A DNA stretch of 64,000 nt from Lepas anatifera. Taxonomy: Eukaryota > Arthropoda > Thecostraca > Lepadidae. The DNA is taken from contig JAOTON010002267.1 in assembly GCA_034440635.1 (NCBI GenBank), forward strand, positions 276,001 through 340,000, read 5' to 3'. The notes under the pieces are model-generated. The model was not told the DNA's origin. It saw nothing but the letters and a program-made list of their open reading frames with translations, and did not search any database. The position numbers were made by a program, and so were the translations under genes. Positions 28,509 to 39,510 of this stretch are shown in pieces (the first letter of the stretch is position 1; each line of letters begins with the position of its first letter).

Positions 28509-29771
28509 ACCACAGTCCCCGAAAAGTTGATATGCTAAATCCGGGAGGTGCACTCCTATACTACATGAGGACTCCAAATGGCAGCGGAGTAGCGGTAGCG
28601 GTTTCTGTAACCCAAAAATTAACGGAGAAGCCGGTAGCAGATTAGAAAGAATTCGAAGTTCCTGCCGGTATCCACAGCATATGATATTAAGGGGACCCAT
28701 GCCCTTACAAATTAGGAAATGGATATTGATATGTTTTCCCATCAGATAATATAAAGGAGATTGAATAAAGGTTTTGGTTTGTGATTTCATTTGCATTGCA
28801 TCCAATAAAACTACCAATTTTTGGTAACATACAGGTAAAAAGTAGTTTTCATTGAAATGTATTTAAAAGCAATAATGAAAAACAATTTTTTGGGGTAGTG
28901 CTTTAGCAGCGCTTTATATTAACAGGTAACAGTAGCGGGTAGCGGTTTAACGAGTTTGAAAAGTAGCGCTAGTAACGGTAAAGGTTTCAGGTACCAAAGC
29001 AAGCGGAAGTGGCAGCAGCGGTTTAAAAAAATGGTTGTGGCGCAATAACCCACATTTGGCTATTGCTCGGCACTTTCTAAGGGTTACCTTTTGCTTCACG
29101 AGTAATATCCCTCCGCGGGAAGAGGCTCCCCTACGTTCCATCCCCCTCAACTGGTGCATGCTCTAACAATTCTGGCCGATCTAAGACGCAGCAGTCTGAA
29201 TTATTACGTTTTGCGTCAGAGTGTTGTAGATAAAGTTCGAGCTTTTTTATGTGTTTTTTCCTCCGGAACGATTCGTTTAATCATTGGGTTTAGGGGTGCG
29301 CCAACCAATGCGATCATATAGCGCTCACTTTGGCCTTCAGAACGAAGGATCTTCTGCAGCAGAGCGTGAGGTCACTATGAACGTGGCTATGATTGGTAGA
29401 CGCTGACGGACTACTCGGTAAAGACTGGCACTGTCAGTAGGCGCACATGACTGACCGCTTATCTTCCCGAAAGCTCTGCCCCTTCTTTCCAAACCGTGCT
29501 TTGAACCAGTGACACATGCGGCCTCGATGAAGCCCATGCTTGGCGGTGACAAATGAAAGATAAGAACACCAGCAGGTAACGGTACGTACTTACAGCTGTT
29601 GTCGAAGAGGACCGCTCCTCACACCTCCGAGTCCTGAGTGGAGAGCTCAGGAGAATCAGGCTCAATGCCCACTCTGAAGCCTATCGTGTGAGGGCCAAGG
29701 ACTCGGATCTGCCATGCTGGAAGAGAGGAAAGGGGAGGGTCAGGCGGTAGCAGGAGGAATACAAGGAGAAT
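27961..29771. other. Unassigned region with AT microsatellite
   Basis: An (AT)n tract lies at 28477-28507. Between 28570 and 29030 there are many imperfect TAGCGG/AGTAGCGGT words, a low-complexity or decayed-repeat pattern. No gene recognised. Confidence 0.4.
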
Positions 29772-29781
29772 ACATTATCTT

Positions 29782-29972
29782 TGTAAAACTAATTGTTGGG
29801 GTTTAACGACGCACCAACTGCCAAGGTTATACGGCGTGGCCAACTCTCATCCTATTGATAGGGATCTGGGGGATCAGGTAGACTTATTCAGAAGCTCTGC
29901 CGGGACTCGAACTCGAGACCCGTGGCTCAGGAGACATGGATACTATCCACAGAGCCACTCATCCCCGAGAAC
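29782..29972 (-). repeat. tRNA-derived SINE
   Basis: On the minus strand: a GGGGATGAGTGGC-type head, a B-box-like CGAGTTCGAGTCCC, the SINE body, and a 3' end GGTGCGTCGTTAAACCCCAA. Flanks carry a near-identical duplication (ACATTATCTT left, ACGTTATCTT right). Same family as the copies at 32083 and 39187. Confidence 0.8.
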
Positions 29973-29982
29973 ACGTTATCTT

Positions 29983-31137
29983 AGATTCAATCCGTATCTG
30001 CCAAATGTAGAAAACAAACCACCCAAACAAAAATTTGGGCTCACGCCTTAGCCAAAGCCCGCAGATCCTCCCCCGCGCGCTGCAAATTTTCTCCCCGCCT
30101 ACGACCACTGCAGTCCGAGCGTAGAAAAGAACTAAGCACAAATGGTAGCATTTCGACTAATACATATCTTGAGATACCTATATACTACAATGAGAGGGTG
30201 TCCGACACACCCCTCCCTCTCCGCCTGAAAATATCAAATATCCGAGTCGAAAAGACATTACCCGTAATGACTAAATCCCCCCCCACCAGGTAGGTACTTT
30301 TTTGGCGTTCCCTGCCTCGGGGCTTCCCTTTGCGAATTCATAGATTCGTCTTTGCCCTGAACGTGACTTAGTTTAGGGTAGAACACTTGTAACTGCTTTC
30401 GAGCATCCAGAGTATTCGAGCACCATTCCAGTTATGAGGGAGCGATTTTATGGATTAGGTTTGTTAAAATGTGTCCTTGGACGGGTTCCGCACATGATTG
30501 GAATTGCCCGGGGTCGACAGTAGACGCAGCTTCGCGGTGTTGGCCCTGGACACTGCGCGCTGGCCAGTGGCCGCACCTGCGCTGTTTCAAACCGGACTGG
30601 GTGCTGGACGCGATCTAGGTCCGATCCATTTTGTGTCGTGGTACTCCTCAGAACGAACGTTTGCAGAGAGGTTAATGTCGACGTACGACTCTTATTACGA
30701 AGTGGCCCTGCTCCTGGTCCTGTCCCAGCGTGCCTGTCTGTCCAACATAATTTTCGGCCCTGACGCACAAACGCGAGGACAAAGAGAGCACCATTCCAAA
30801 ACAACTGTGGAAAACAACCCAGCCTTCAAAACAACTGTGGAATGATATCTCCAATTGCATTTGAGGCACTTTTGGTGCTTCAAATAGCTTGAAAAGGGAG
30901 ATGCGGAAGACGCTTCAGATACCAACTCGTGTCGTTACCCGGCAAGTAAACTTCAAGGCTGTTTAGGTTTACTGCCGCAGACAATTGTGTCACAGTCGTT
31001 GAATTATGGGAGGGACCATTTAGATCTTTGGTTCGACCAACTCTTATACATACCCCCAACCATCAAAGATGTCTATTTAGCGCCACATGGACCAGCATCA
31101 CACTAACAACACATTAATATTTCTAGACAACACACCA
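29983..31137. other. Unassigned sequence downstream of SDHAF3
   Basis: No gene recognised. Two copies of CAAAACAACTGTGGAA lie close together near 30800-30842. Open frames at 30448-30845 on both strands show no known domain. Confidence 0.4.
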
Positions 31138-31509
31138 TCATTCCCTGCTTTTGTCAGGTGCTTTAGACGGGCTCTCGATCTCTTTATAAAGTTCATACAA
31201 CTGCACCAGCTGTTCGTCTCTCAACTGCTCCAGCTGCGTCTCGCTAAGCGTATCGCCGAGGGCCCGGCTCTTGTGCACGCCTCGCACGCCCAGCTGTTTC
31301 GCCAGGTTGATGGCGTACCCGGCCCATTCTTGCAGGAACACGCCAGCCTCGGCGGCAGGTGCGTCGCGATGCCGTCGGAACTCGTCCCTCACGTACTGAT
31401 CGCCTATGGCCTTCAGCTCGACAGGCAGACCGCGGTGAAGGCGCAGCAGAGATTTGTACAGCAGACGCACTGACTGCACGTGCGTCAGTGTTGAAGGCAC
31501 TCCCGCCAT
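31138..31509 (-). CDS. SDHAF3: Succinate dehydrogenase assembly factor 3 (LYR-family, mitochondrial)
   Basis: A 123-residue protein, close to the family length (about 125). The ATG at 31507-31509 was chosen because it precedes the conserved region; the frame is open upstream, but that part is unlike the family. The LYR-type motif is at residues 17-19 (LYK in SVRLLYKSLLRLHR), followed by IGDQYVRDEFRRH (35-47) and FLQEWAGYA (58-66), and an acidic C-terminal helix with LRDEQLVQLYELYKE. SDHAF3 works in the mitochondrial matrix and protects the iron-sulfur subunit of complex II during assembly. The gene is single-exon here. It lies about 2.5 kb from TRNT1 on the same strand. Confidence 0.93.
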   Translation of the reverse strand: MAGVPSTLTHVQSVRLLYKSLLRLHRGLPVELKAIGDQYVRDEFRRHRDAPAAEAGVFLQEWAGYAINLAKQLGVRGVHKSRALGDTLSETQLEQLRDEQLVQLYELYKEIESPSKAPDKSRE

Positions 31510-31650
31510 GGTGGTCCGCCACAAAGCCAGTGACCGAGGCAAGGACAGCTGTTGTAGAGAGATGCTTGGACGTGTTGCAATTTCGGGCGGACAGCCTGGC
31601 GCGGCTTCGTTCTGTCGGCAGTGAAGTTGTGGTCTCCAAAAAATTGCCAC

Positions 31651-32069
31651 AATATTTAACCCATTCGGTTCCCACGGCCGGACCCACTTTGTAGGCTAAA
31701 CTGATTTCGTTTCAACTTCTTTTCTTGAACAATTGCTTGTGATCTGGAAAAATAATGATCGCATATAAAAATGAAGCACTATTGCAGACATCGCACAACC
31801 TATCGATGTTCTAGGCCAGACACTTAGGGCCAAACGACTCAGAACGGCATACACAGAATGGGTATCAGTCTCCGACAAATCTGGTTCATAATCCCATCAT
31901 GCTATCCGCTATTTGCGAGACATCAAGGTGCATACAAAAATGATCCGAATATTGGAACCATTGCTAATGATTAATTCTGGTGCTCTGGAATGTTCATTCA
32001 AACGTATGGACTACATTGAGGCGTTTTGGCTTTAGAAGAAGTTTTAGAGGATTTAGCTCTTGGGCGCTA
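31651..32069. other. 5' flank of SDHAF3
   Basis: Holds the upstream region of SDHAF3, which is transcribed leftward. No convincing TATA box or other named promoter element identified. Confidence 0.35.
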
Positions 32070-32082
32070 TGTCGCGTCCATT

Positions 32083-32262
32083 AATAATTTTTGGGGTTTA
32101 GCGACGCACCAACTGCCCGGGTCATACGGCGTCGCTAACTCTCACCCTGTTGGAAGGGATTTTGGGGATCAGATCGACTTATTCAGAGGCTCCGCCGGGA
32201 CTTGAACCCGGGGCCGGTGGCTTAGAAGACAAGGGTGTTATCCACTAAGCCACCTCATCCCC
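32083..32262 (-). repeat. tRNA-derived SINE with perfect 13-bp duplication
   Basis: A 180-bp SINE flanked by a perfect TGTCGCGTCCATT duplication (32070-32082 and 32263-32275). On its own strand the head is GGGGATGAGGTGGCTTAGTG (A box TGGCTTAGTGG), then the B box GGGTTCAAGTCCC, a body with CTCTGAATAAGTCGATCTG, and the 3' end GGTGCGTCGCTAAACCCCAA plus AAATTATTAA. This is the best-preserved copy and defines the family. Confidence 0.93.
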
Positions 32263-32275
32263 TGTCGCGTCCATT

Positions 32276-33966
32276 CTCGCATGTCAACGGGAAGGTGCAA
32301 AACATTGTTGCTGCCCTTTTTCTAGAAAGAACTGCATATTCCAACCACCGCGGTCACAAATAACTGATAATATAACTGAAGGAAGATGATATTTTGGTCA
32401 GTGAGCAATAGAGTTTTAGAGATTCTAGTGCGCACCAACTGCTGATGGTATTTGGCGTGGCCCGTGAGAAGTAAAATACCAGAGTAAAGTCCCCTGTTTG
32501 TTTTTTTGTTGGCAACGCCTGAGGACAGCTTAACATAAGCACTTTGCATCCACCGACGACTCCAGTATAATTTCATAAAAAATATTTGTGGCGTAAACAT
32601 CGAACGCCAATGTAGAGAGCGTTACAGTAATTCACCGTAGTCATATAACAGCATTACCTTATATTAAGAGCATGTCGATACATGACAGGAATCTTCATCA
32701 AAAGGACGTGAAACTACTCCACATTACATCAATTCCCAACTGCAGAATTTGCAGTCGCCAAGTCAGTCCATTTTTAATCTGCCCTACTATACCGCTACAG
32801 CAGAGCTTTGACCCCTGCACAGTGTTTGAGCACAGGCTGGTCAAGGATTTCCGATCGAGGGGGCGCAACTTACCAGGCGATGTGGATTTTAGAGGCGGAG
32901 CGCCGATACTCGCATCCATGGCGGTAAGCAACGCTACAGGCGGGCACCAAGACCATGATTGCACAGGGCGCCGAGGCTCGACCAAAGGGAAAAGGTGGAT
33001 GTCCCGCCTGGATTCGCCTCTGGGTTAGAGAGTGTCAAAGCTCAGCATTCGTCATCAGCCTACAGTCTGGTGTGGTAGGTGGATGCCTGCGGATCTCTGC
33101 TCACCGCTATCACTGGCTTCAGCTTCAACAACAGCAGGGCAAGGTGTCCAGTTTTCGAAAACGAGTGTATTCTAACTCCCCAGCACGTGCGGAACAAGGG
33201 AACAGACAAGAAAGGAGGTCCAATTGATATTATTTAGATATAACCGTTCATAAAAGTACCCACATTGTTCACGAGCTGTTCAATTTAACATGAAACTAAG
33301 CTTGCAGTAAACACGTTTCAGCATCAAAACCATGCATCTACGTTCAAAAAGCGGCATATGTTCATGTTAACTATCTTTAACTCATCTTAGGTCTCACCAT
33401 TACCTAACATTTCCGACAACAACTTTCTCACTTCCTTGCCTTGAATGCGGAAAAAGGCAGCTTCTCTTGAAAATAGTTTAAAAACTTCAGTCCAATAGCA
33501 TTGATACGCCACAAATGCACGTGAACGCATACATATGTGTCAAGCATATGGTAAGAATGGGGTAAGGACATTATCCATTCCTGTTTCACTTATCTCACAG
33601 CACACTTTTTTACGAATTTTGTTCCTACAAGCGCGTACGACAAGAACTTCACCTTTAATAATTGGTACAAATTCAGACAAAAAGGCGTAAGAAAACGGTC
33701 AGGTTACCAGTACCGGCAAAATGTAGGCATCATATCACTAGAGTTAACTCTTATTGGCGCCCATCGATGTGCTTTGCGGTACACTACCCAACAATGGCTA
33801 CGAAATTGAATTGAATCACAGACCAGAGACAGAACAAAACTATCAACTCAAGTTACCTGAACTTCCTGACTCAAATGCGGCACACCAGTGGCAACCGCAT
33901 TTTACGTGTCAGTCGCTTTTGCAACGATTCACTCTGTGCCCTAAACGTACCATGCACGAGAATATA
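32276..33966. other. Unassigned intergenic sequence between SINE and TRNT1
   Basis: No recognisable gene; contains the 3' flank of TRNT1. Short open frames have no known domain. Confidence 0.4.
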
Positions 33967-35292
33967 TCACTTGCTGTCATCCTGCCCTAGCTCCTCCAGT
34001 AGGTGGGGTATCCGCTCGGCTAGCTGCGGTTCCCCGGGCCTGAAGTCAGCCTCCACCCACTCCCAGCGAAGCCTCTCCATCACCCGACTCATCATCCGAC
34101 CCTTGGGCACCCCTGCTGCCTTCAGAGTCGCGCCCGACACAGGAAACCGAGGCAGCTCCCACGCCGCGAACTCTGCAGCCAGATCGTGCTGCCCTCTATA
34201 CCGCAGCACCTCCACTATAAACTGCTGACCCACCTTCTTGGAGGCCTTGTAGGAGACCAGGAGGTGTTGGTAGGGTTTGAGCGGCTCGGGACTGGACATA
34301 TCGGAGCGGTGTGCCACAATGAAGAGGCCGAGGTCGCGCTCGAAGGCGGACAGCTTCAACCTGCCGTGGAGGTTCAGCATCTCCTCCTCGGACTGCAGCA
34401 GGCCGCAGAGCAGGGTGATGGGCTGGGGGTCGGCCACCGCTGCCATTCGGTCGCACACTCTCTCAAACTCGGCTGTGTCGGGGCTCTCCGGCAGGCCGGC
34501 GTGCTGCAGCACCCCGAGTTGCAGCATGAGCAGCGTCAGCTCCCGATGGTGCCTCCCCGCCACGATTCGCCGCAGCTCTGACCAGATCCGCTCCCCCGAG
34601 ATTCGCGACAGTCCGCTCGCGTTGTCTTTGATCGCCTTCAGGGCGCACTCCTCGTGGGCGTCCGGCTCTGCGGCCAGCCGGCCGTAGAATCTGAAGTAGC
34701 GGAGGATGCGGAGGTAATCTTCTTGGATGCGAGTGGCGGGATCTCCGACAAACCGCACCCGCAGTTGTTTCAGATCCTCCCTCCCATCAAAATAATCGTA
34801 CACGGTGCCGTCCAGGTCCAGAAACATGGCGTTGACGGTGAGATCCCGCCTGCCGGCGTCCAGTTCCCAGTCGGTCGTGAACTGCACCTCGGCGTGGCGT
34901 CCGTCGGTGGTGACATCTATCCGCAGCGTTGTAACCTCCATGTTCACGGCGTCGTTAATGCGGGCTGTGATGGTACCGTGCCTTTCGCCTTTACTGTTGA
35001 TCATCCGGACATTTTCCTTCGTAAACAAGTCCTTCATTTGTTCGGGAGTCGCAGTGGTGGCAAAGTCCAGGTCATGCGGTACGATTCCCGACAGCATGTC
35101 GCGCACAGCGCCACCAGCCAGCCGCAGCTCGTAGCCATGGCGACTGAATATGGCAGCCAACTCCTTCACTTCCGGCGTGGCCAGGGGAGCCAGCTGGTCA
35201 CTGTCCAGCCTCATGGTGGTCAGGTATTTAGCTAACGGACCGCGATGTCTGAACAACGGAGACAGAACTCGGCGCAGAGATCCGTGGATCAT
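33967..35292 (-). CDS. TRNT1: tRNA nucleotidyltransferase, CCA-adding
   Basis: A 441-residue class II CCA-adding enzyme (human TRNT1 is 434). The start is ATG at 35290-35292; an upstream TTG is not a credible eukaryotic start. It adds CCA to tRNA 3' ends from CTP and ATP without a template. Motifs: LAGGAVRD (58-65) with catalytic DLD (74-76), RRDLTVNAM (148-156), YFDGREDL (167-174) and EDYLRILR (191-198). Residues 1-27 are Arg-rich with no acidic residue, a likely mitochondrial leader; Met27 (35212-35214) could give a cytosolic/nuclear form, as known for TRNT1. The frame is intact and single-exon. A long uninterrupted frame also fits a retrocopy, but no poly(A) remnant or target duplication was seen. 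Confidence 0.96.
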   Translation of the reverse strand: MIHGSLRRVLSPLFRHRGPLAKYLTTMRLDSDQLAPLATPEVKELAAIFSRHGYELRLAGGAVRDMLSGIVPHDLDFATTATPEQMKDLFTKENVRMINSKGERHGTITARINDAVNMEVTTLRIDVTTDGRHAEVQFTTDWELDAGRRDLTVNAMFLDLDGTVYDYFDGREDLKQLRVRFVGDPATRIQEDYLRILRYFRFYGRLAAEPDAHEECALKAIKDNASGLSRISGERIWSELRRIVAGRHHRELTLLMLQLGVLQHAGLPESPDTAEFERVCDRMAAVADPQPITLLCGLLQSEEEMLNLHGRLKLSAFERDLGLFIVAHRSDMSSPEPLKPYQHLLVSYKASKKVGQQFIVEVLRYRGQHDLAAEFAAWELPRFPVSGATLKAAGVPKGRMMSRVMERLRWEWVEADFRPGEPQLAERIPHLLEELGQDDSK

Positions 35293-36726
35293 CCGGCCTG
35301 GCAACAAAATACACCAGGACCGGCCACCGTCGTGACCTTGTCGCAGCGACTGCTGTCAATTGACGGTAATCAATTTCTGATGAACTGATGTTTAGTCCTT
35401 TTTCTCACCAGCATGCCAGTCGGCCCGATCTGCGGAACAAACTGGACTTCAGGATTTGAACTGACTGATCAGCCAGCCACGTCTCGCTCACTCTGCACTG
35501 TCAGTTCCCCGAGACTTCTTTGTACCTGAAAACTTGAAAACAACCACTGCCACACACTCTCATTTCACCACTTGGCCCGCTGACAGCGCACAGCCTCAAT
35601 GCCAGCTCTGGCAAGGACAAACAAAGGGCAACTCAATAGCGTTCATGACAGTAAATACCTGGCCTCCGTTATTGGGGTAGCACGTTCGTGGTGGCGTCTC
35701 AGCATCAGTTACAGAGCACAGGACAAATAGTCTGCAGCTTTACCCGTTTTACCCGTTGCCGCGTGAGGCCTCACCTCCTTTCGCAACAGTGGGCCACAAA
35801 CAAATCCGCGGCTAGTAACATGCCCGTTTGTGCAACATATTTCGATATTAGCATGACAGACTGAAGTGCTGGACATAATAAGATATTAAAAAAGGCCAGA
35901 GCAAGCCTTGTTTCACAACTCCAGCCAGATTTCCAAATCAAAGCATGACAGAAATAGCCTACCACCAACACCAACCTACAATGCCAGTACACACCGCTCC
36001 GGGTACTGCAAGGCAGTGACAGTCACAAGCTATTAAATATTTGATGGGAGCTAAGGATGGTTATTATCAAAAGCCGGTAGCCAGAAAAAAGTCATGGGGA
36101 CAACCGCATACTGAGCAACGCAACATTTCCCACGACAGTAAAAATGAATGCTCAGCTTCAAATTCTGGTTGCACAAACTTTCGTTTTAGCACGCAAAATA
36201 CATTTTCAATGCATGCAAACTTCTCAACAAATGCGCTAAAAAACTGCGTCAGGTCACCAAATCTCTTTGTCCGCTCCGCTACTGTGGTTCCTTGATAGCG
36301 GCGACCCCGTTCATGGAGAGCAGCGATACAGCACAGAAACTACCAGTCCCAGATGCCAATACCATCATTATAGACGGCGCCACCATCGACGTTTGTGGTG
36401 GTACAACAGGGCTCGGTGACCCAGCGTGAATGAGAATAAATTCTGAATCCAAGACTTAGTTTGACCACAAAGAATATTCACGAGGGCTTACTGCCACACA
36501 ATCTAAATCCCATCGATCCATTAAGTCAGAATCAGAAAATAAGTTTTACAGCTCTTAAAACAAATCTATGAAGTTGTAGTGATCTCAAAGTCGGACTCAC
36601 CAGAATGGAGTCAGCTCTGACTAAAAATACGTCTGGCTCTGAACGCCAATTGTCTGAATATATCTCTCTCAGAAAAGGAGCATGTGGACTGTCAAACCAA
36701 CCCAATGATAAGACTGAATAACTCCC
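35293..36726. other. 5' flank of TRNT1 and unassigned sequence
   Basis: The region next to the TRNT1 start is GC-balanced and should hold its promoter; no specific element could be named. The rest shows nothing recognisable. Confidence 0.4.
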
Positions 36727-37182
36727 TTAAAGGGAATGTGGCACCTTCACAACGTGATTTTAACTGAGATAGCCAGGTTGTAAAGCAGGTCGGAAAACCC
36801 GGGTATTCCATATTTCATTTGTCTTGGAACTCGATATTTCCGTAGAAAAAACTAAAACCTACCTGACACCAGCCCCCTCAGCCCCCGTCGCCGACGGCCA
36901 TTGTTGTGAGCTACTGGTGTGACGACATATGCTGATGTCACGATGAGCATCAGCCAATCGAAGCCCTTGAAGCGTTTCAAGTATGGTAGTGGTTGCCAGA
37001 TCGTGACATCATCCACAGTCTGATATTTATTTCTTTTTCTAGAGGAGTATTTTTAAAAACCAAATATTGAGCTTATTGTACATTTTTCAGAGAAATCATG
37101 AGTGGTTTCATTATTTTTGACTAAAAGTATGCCTAATTACACTAAATTCCAGGATTCGACAAAGGTGCCACATTCCCTTTAA
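36727..37182 (-). mobile_element. Family F TTAA MITE (F1), complete
   Basis: 456 bp with TTAA at both ends (36727-36730, 37179-37182) and terminal inverted repeats AGGGAATGTGGCACCTT and AAGGTGCCACATTCCCT. It is the intact, opposite-orientation counterpart of F2. It shares interior words such as GTCACACCAGTAG-like and ATTGAGCTTATTGTACATTT. No coding capacity. Confidence 0.9.
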
Positions 37183-37862
37183 CACTTCAAAATTGAGCCA
37201 TTGAGACAGAGTTCTTTGACTACAACTTTCAAATTGTCAATCCACAAGTCTCGCTATGACGCATTAGTGCTATAAAATAAGATCTGTTATTAACACAAAT
37301 TGAAGTGCAATTTTAGCCAGCCTTTATCCAGAAATTTTTAAACAGCGTTATAGTAATCGCCAAGTTTTTTATGGTGAGATGTTTCCAATTTGATTTGAAT
37401 ATAGCATTGCAGACTTAAATTCAGATTAACTTTACGCCATCCTCTGGAATTCACACATTGTTCACATTAACTTTCAAAGACACACCCAAGATCATTAAAA
37501 TAACTATCAAAATTATTTTGAGCCTCTGTGAAAAAAGGAAGGGACAAGTTTTACTTATTTCTACCGTCTGAGGGTGAGTGGCACCTTGATGGGATTTGAA
37601 ATGATAAATATCAATCTAGTGTTCATAAGTCCCTGGTTACACATCTTTCGAATCAAATCACGCCGTCTACCGCGAAATAAGACATGTTCAGGACTTTTCA
37701 ACATTATCTCATCAAAACCTGCATGTTTTCAGACTGGTCCATTCCATTATGTACACGGAAACCTTACCCTAGGTAGGCATTTATCTATAGATTATTATGT
37801 TCGGTCAAAGCCTGTCCGACAACAATGTTTTATTTTCTTATATTTCTTCAGTCCCTTTAAGT
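37183..37862. other. Unassigned AT-rich sequence
   Basis: Nothing recognised between F1 and the G2 palindrome. Confidence 0.4.
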
Positions 37863-38555
37863 ATGTCCATTAGGGGTGTCCAGATTTCGGTTTTTTCGAA
37901 AAATTGTAGAAAGCCGTGGTTTTTCCCATGGTTTCAAGCATTCTAAGCTCATTTATGCACAAAAAACCAGGTTTAAACAACATTTAGGGGTCGAGAATTT
38001 GATTTCAAAATGGGAATTTTGGCCATTTATTACCAAAATTGGGACAAAAGTGCATATAACCAGACCGTTATGGATAGTATCAATATAAATGCATGTTAAT
38101 TGAATGGAATAGCTCATTAGCTTTCGTTTGATACCAGTTTGGTATTAATATCACTTTTGGTTGACTTTTTATAGGTCTTCAGTCATACAGTTATAACCCG
38201 TCTCTGAGCGCCACTGACCTATGCGTGGGTTCAATTCCAGCTGCAGAGCGCTCTACCGGAGGCAGGGAAAACGCTGCGATTGACTGCTGTCTAGCGAAAT
38301 GCTACTGGTATTGCACCCATATTTTCGAACACACTTCACAATTAAGTAGCTACTTGACTATTTAATTAGCTAATTAATTGATTAATTCAGATATCAATTA
38401 ATTAAGCCCTGCTTGTAGGTACAGTTACAGCTAATGATGCACATTCTGTTTTCAGGCTGGGACAGACAGTGCGGTCAATTTGGAAGTAAAGAATTGCGTT
38501 TCTGTCTGTTTGACCATTGTGTTTTGTATGACATGGCCCAATCACAGTCAATAAT

Positions 38556-39186
38556 GTGATCTGCCACCACATACGACTTGGCTGGGCACCCGTCACCAAC
38601 CATAACGGGTGCAAAGTTTCCAATTTCCAGCCAGGTCCTGAGGCGTTTTCTCCAAGCCAAGCAAGACGCAGAATGCCGGATGAGGCGTCTATGAATACTA
38701 TTGACGCAGGTGAGCAGCTTTGGAAGCTGGCACGCATCAAAACATTGCAGTACAGAGCCCATAAGGTAAAACTGACTAAGCTGTGGGAGATATGGAGGTG
38801 CTTGTAGAAAAGCAAGAGCGACGCCAGCTCTGATGCTCGCTCCAAGCAGGAGGATATAAGCTTCTACCAAAATAAACGCGAAGACCTTGTCAGTACCATC
38901 AGAGGTCTGGATAAGCTATTCAAAAGGAGAAACAAAAGAACGAAAGAGAAGATATCGAGCTGAGAACCGAAAAGAGCTAGAGGAGAAAGCAAAGCAGATG
39001 ACGCCGGGACGATGCGAAGTCCTGGATGACCAGTCGAAAGCAGTTCACTCACCAGAGGAAATGGAGGTGGATGGGGACGAGATAGACGAAGAGCAGGACA
39101 TGGCGTGGACACTTGGGTACGATGCAACCGACGAAAAAGGACGTCATTCTTATTCTGCACCAAAATATCATGTATCAGCCAAGACG
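38556..39186 (+). pseudogene. Degenerate coding remnant, left arm of G2
   Basis: The translated left arm and the translated inverse of the right arm share a similar peptide series. It contains NHNGCKVSNFQPGPEAFSP, then MPDEASMNTIDAGEQLWKL, then KVKLTKLWEIWRCL, and later an acidic stretch near the end (EEMEVDGDEIDEEQD). The frame is broken by stops and shifts between segments. The pattern suggests a captured or ancestral gene duplicated head to head. I do not recognise its function. Confidence 0.4.
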
Positions 39187-39359
39187 GGGGATGGGTGGCT
39201 TAGTGGATAGCGCGTCCATCCACTAAGCCATCGGTCCCAGGTTCGAGTCCCGACGGAGCTTCTGAATAGGTCAATCTTACCCCCCAACAGGGTGAGAGAT
39301 GGTGACGCCGTATAACCTTGGCACCTGGAGCGTCGTTAAACCTAACAATTATTATTACC
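39187..39359 (+). repeat. tRNA-derived SINE inside the left arm of G2
   Basis: 173 bp, flanked by a 13-bp duplication with one mismatch (ATCAGCCAAGACG at 39174-39186, ATCAACCAAGACG at 39360-39372). A box GGTGGCTTAGTGG, B box CAGGTTCGAGTCCC, 3' end CGTCGTTAAACCTAACAATT and an ATTATT tail. It is absent from the right arm, so it came after the arm duplication. Confidence 0.93.
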
Positions 39360-39510
39360 ATCAACCAAGACGCTTTACTACACAAAGCTTTTTATGTTTG
39401 CTGACCGGCTGAGCCTGGAGGAGGAGCTGTAAGCCCTGCTGCGTCGCATGGTGCGGTTTCTTGCGTTGGTGCACGCACCATGCGACGCAGCACGGCTCAC
39501 AGCTTCTTCT

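Noticed and set aside
31510..31650. N-terminal extension of SDHAF3
   Set aside because: The extra 47 residues do not look like the family, and the ATG at 31509 gives the expected length of about 123.
32083..32262. Functional tRNA gene
   Set aside because: The A and B boxes are present, but the sequence continues into a SINE body and tail with a target duplication, so it is a SINE.
35293..35307. TTG start upstream of TRNT1
   Set aside because: Eukaryotic genes rarely start at TTG and an ATG follows five codons later at 35292; the same reasoning was applied to TTG/GTG starts in the transposon frames.
38402..38845. 147-residue minus-strand frame in the G2 left arm
   Set aside because: It is antisense to the arm remnant that matches between both arms; no similarity to a known protein.
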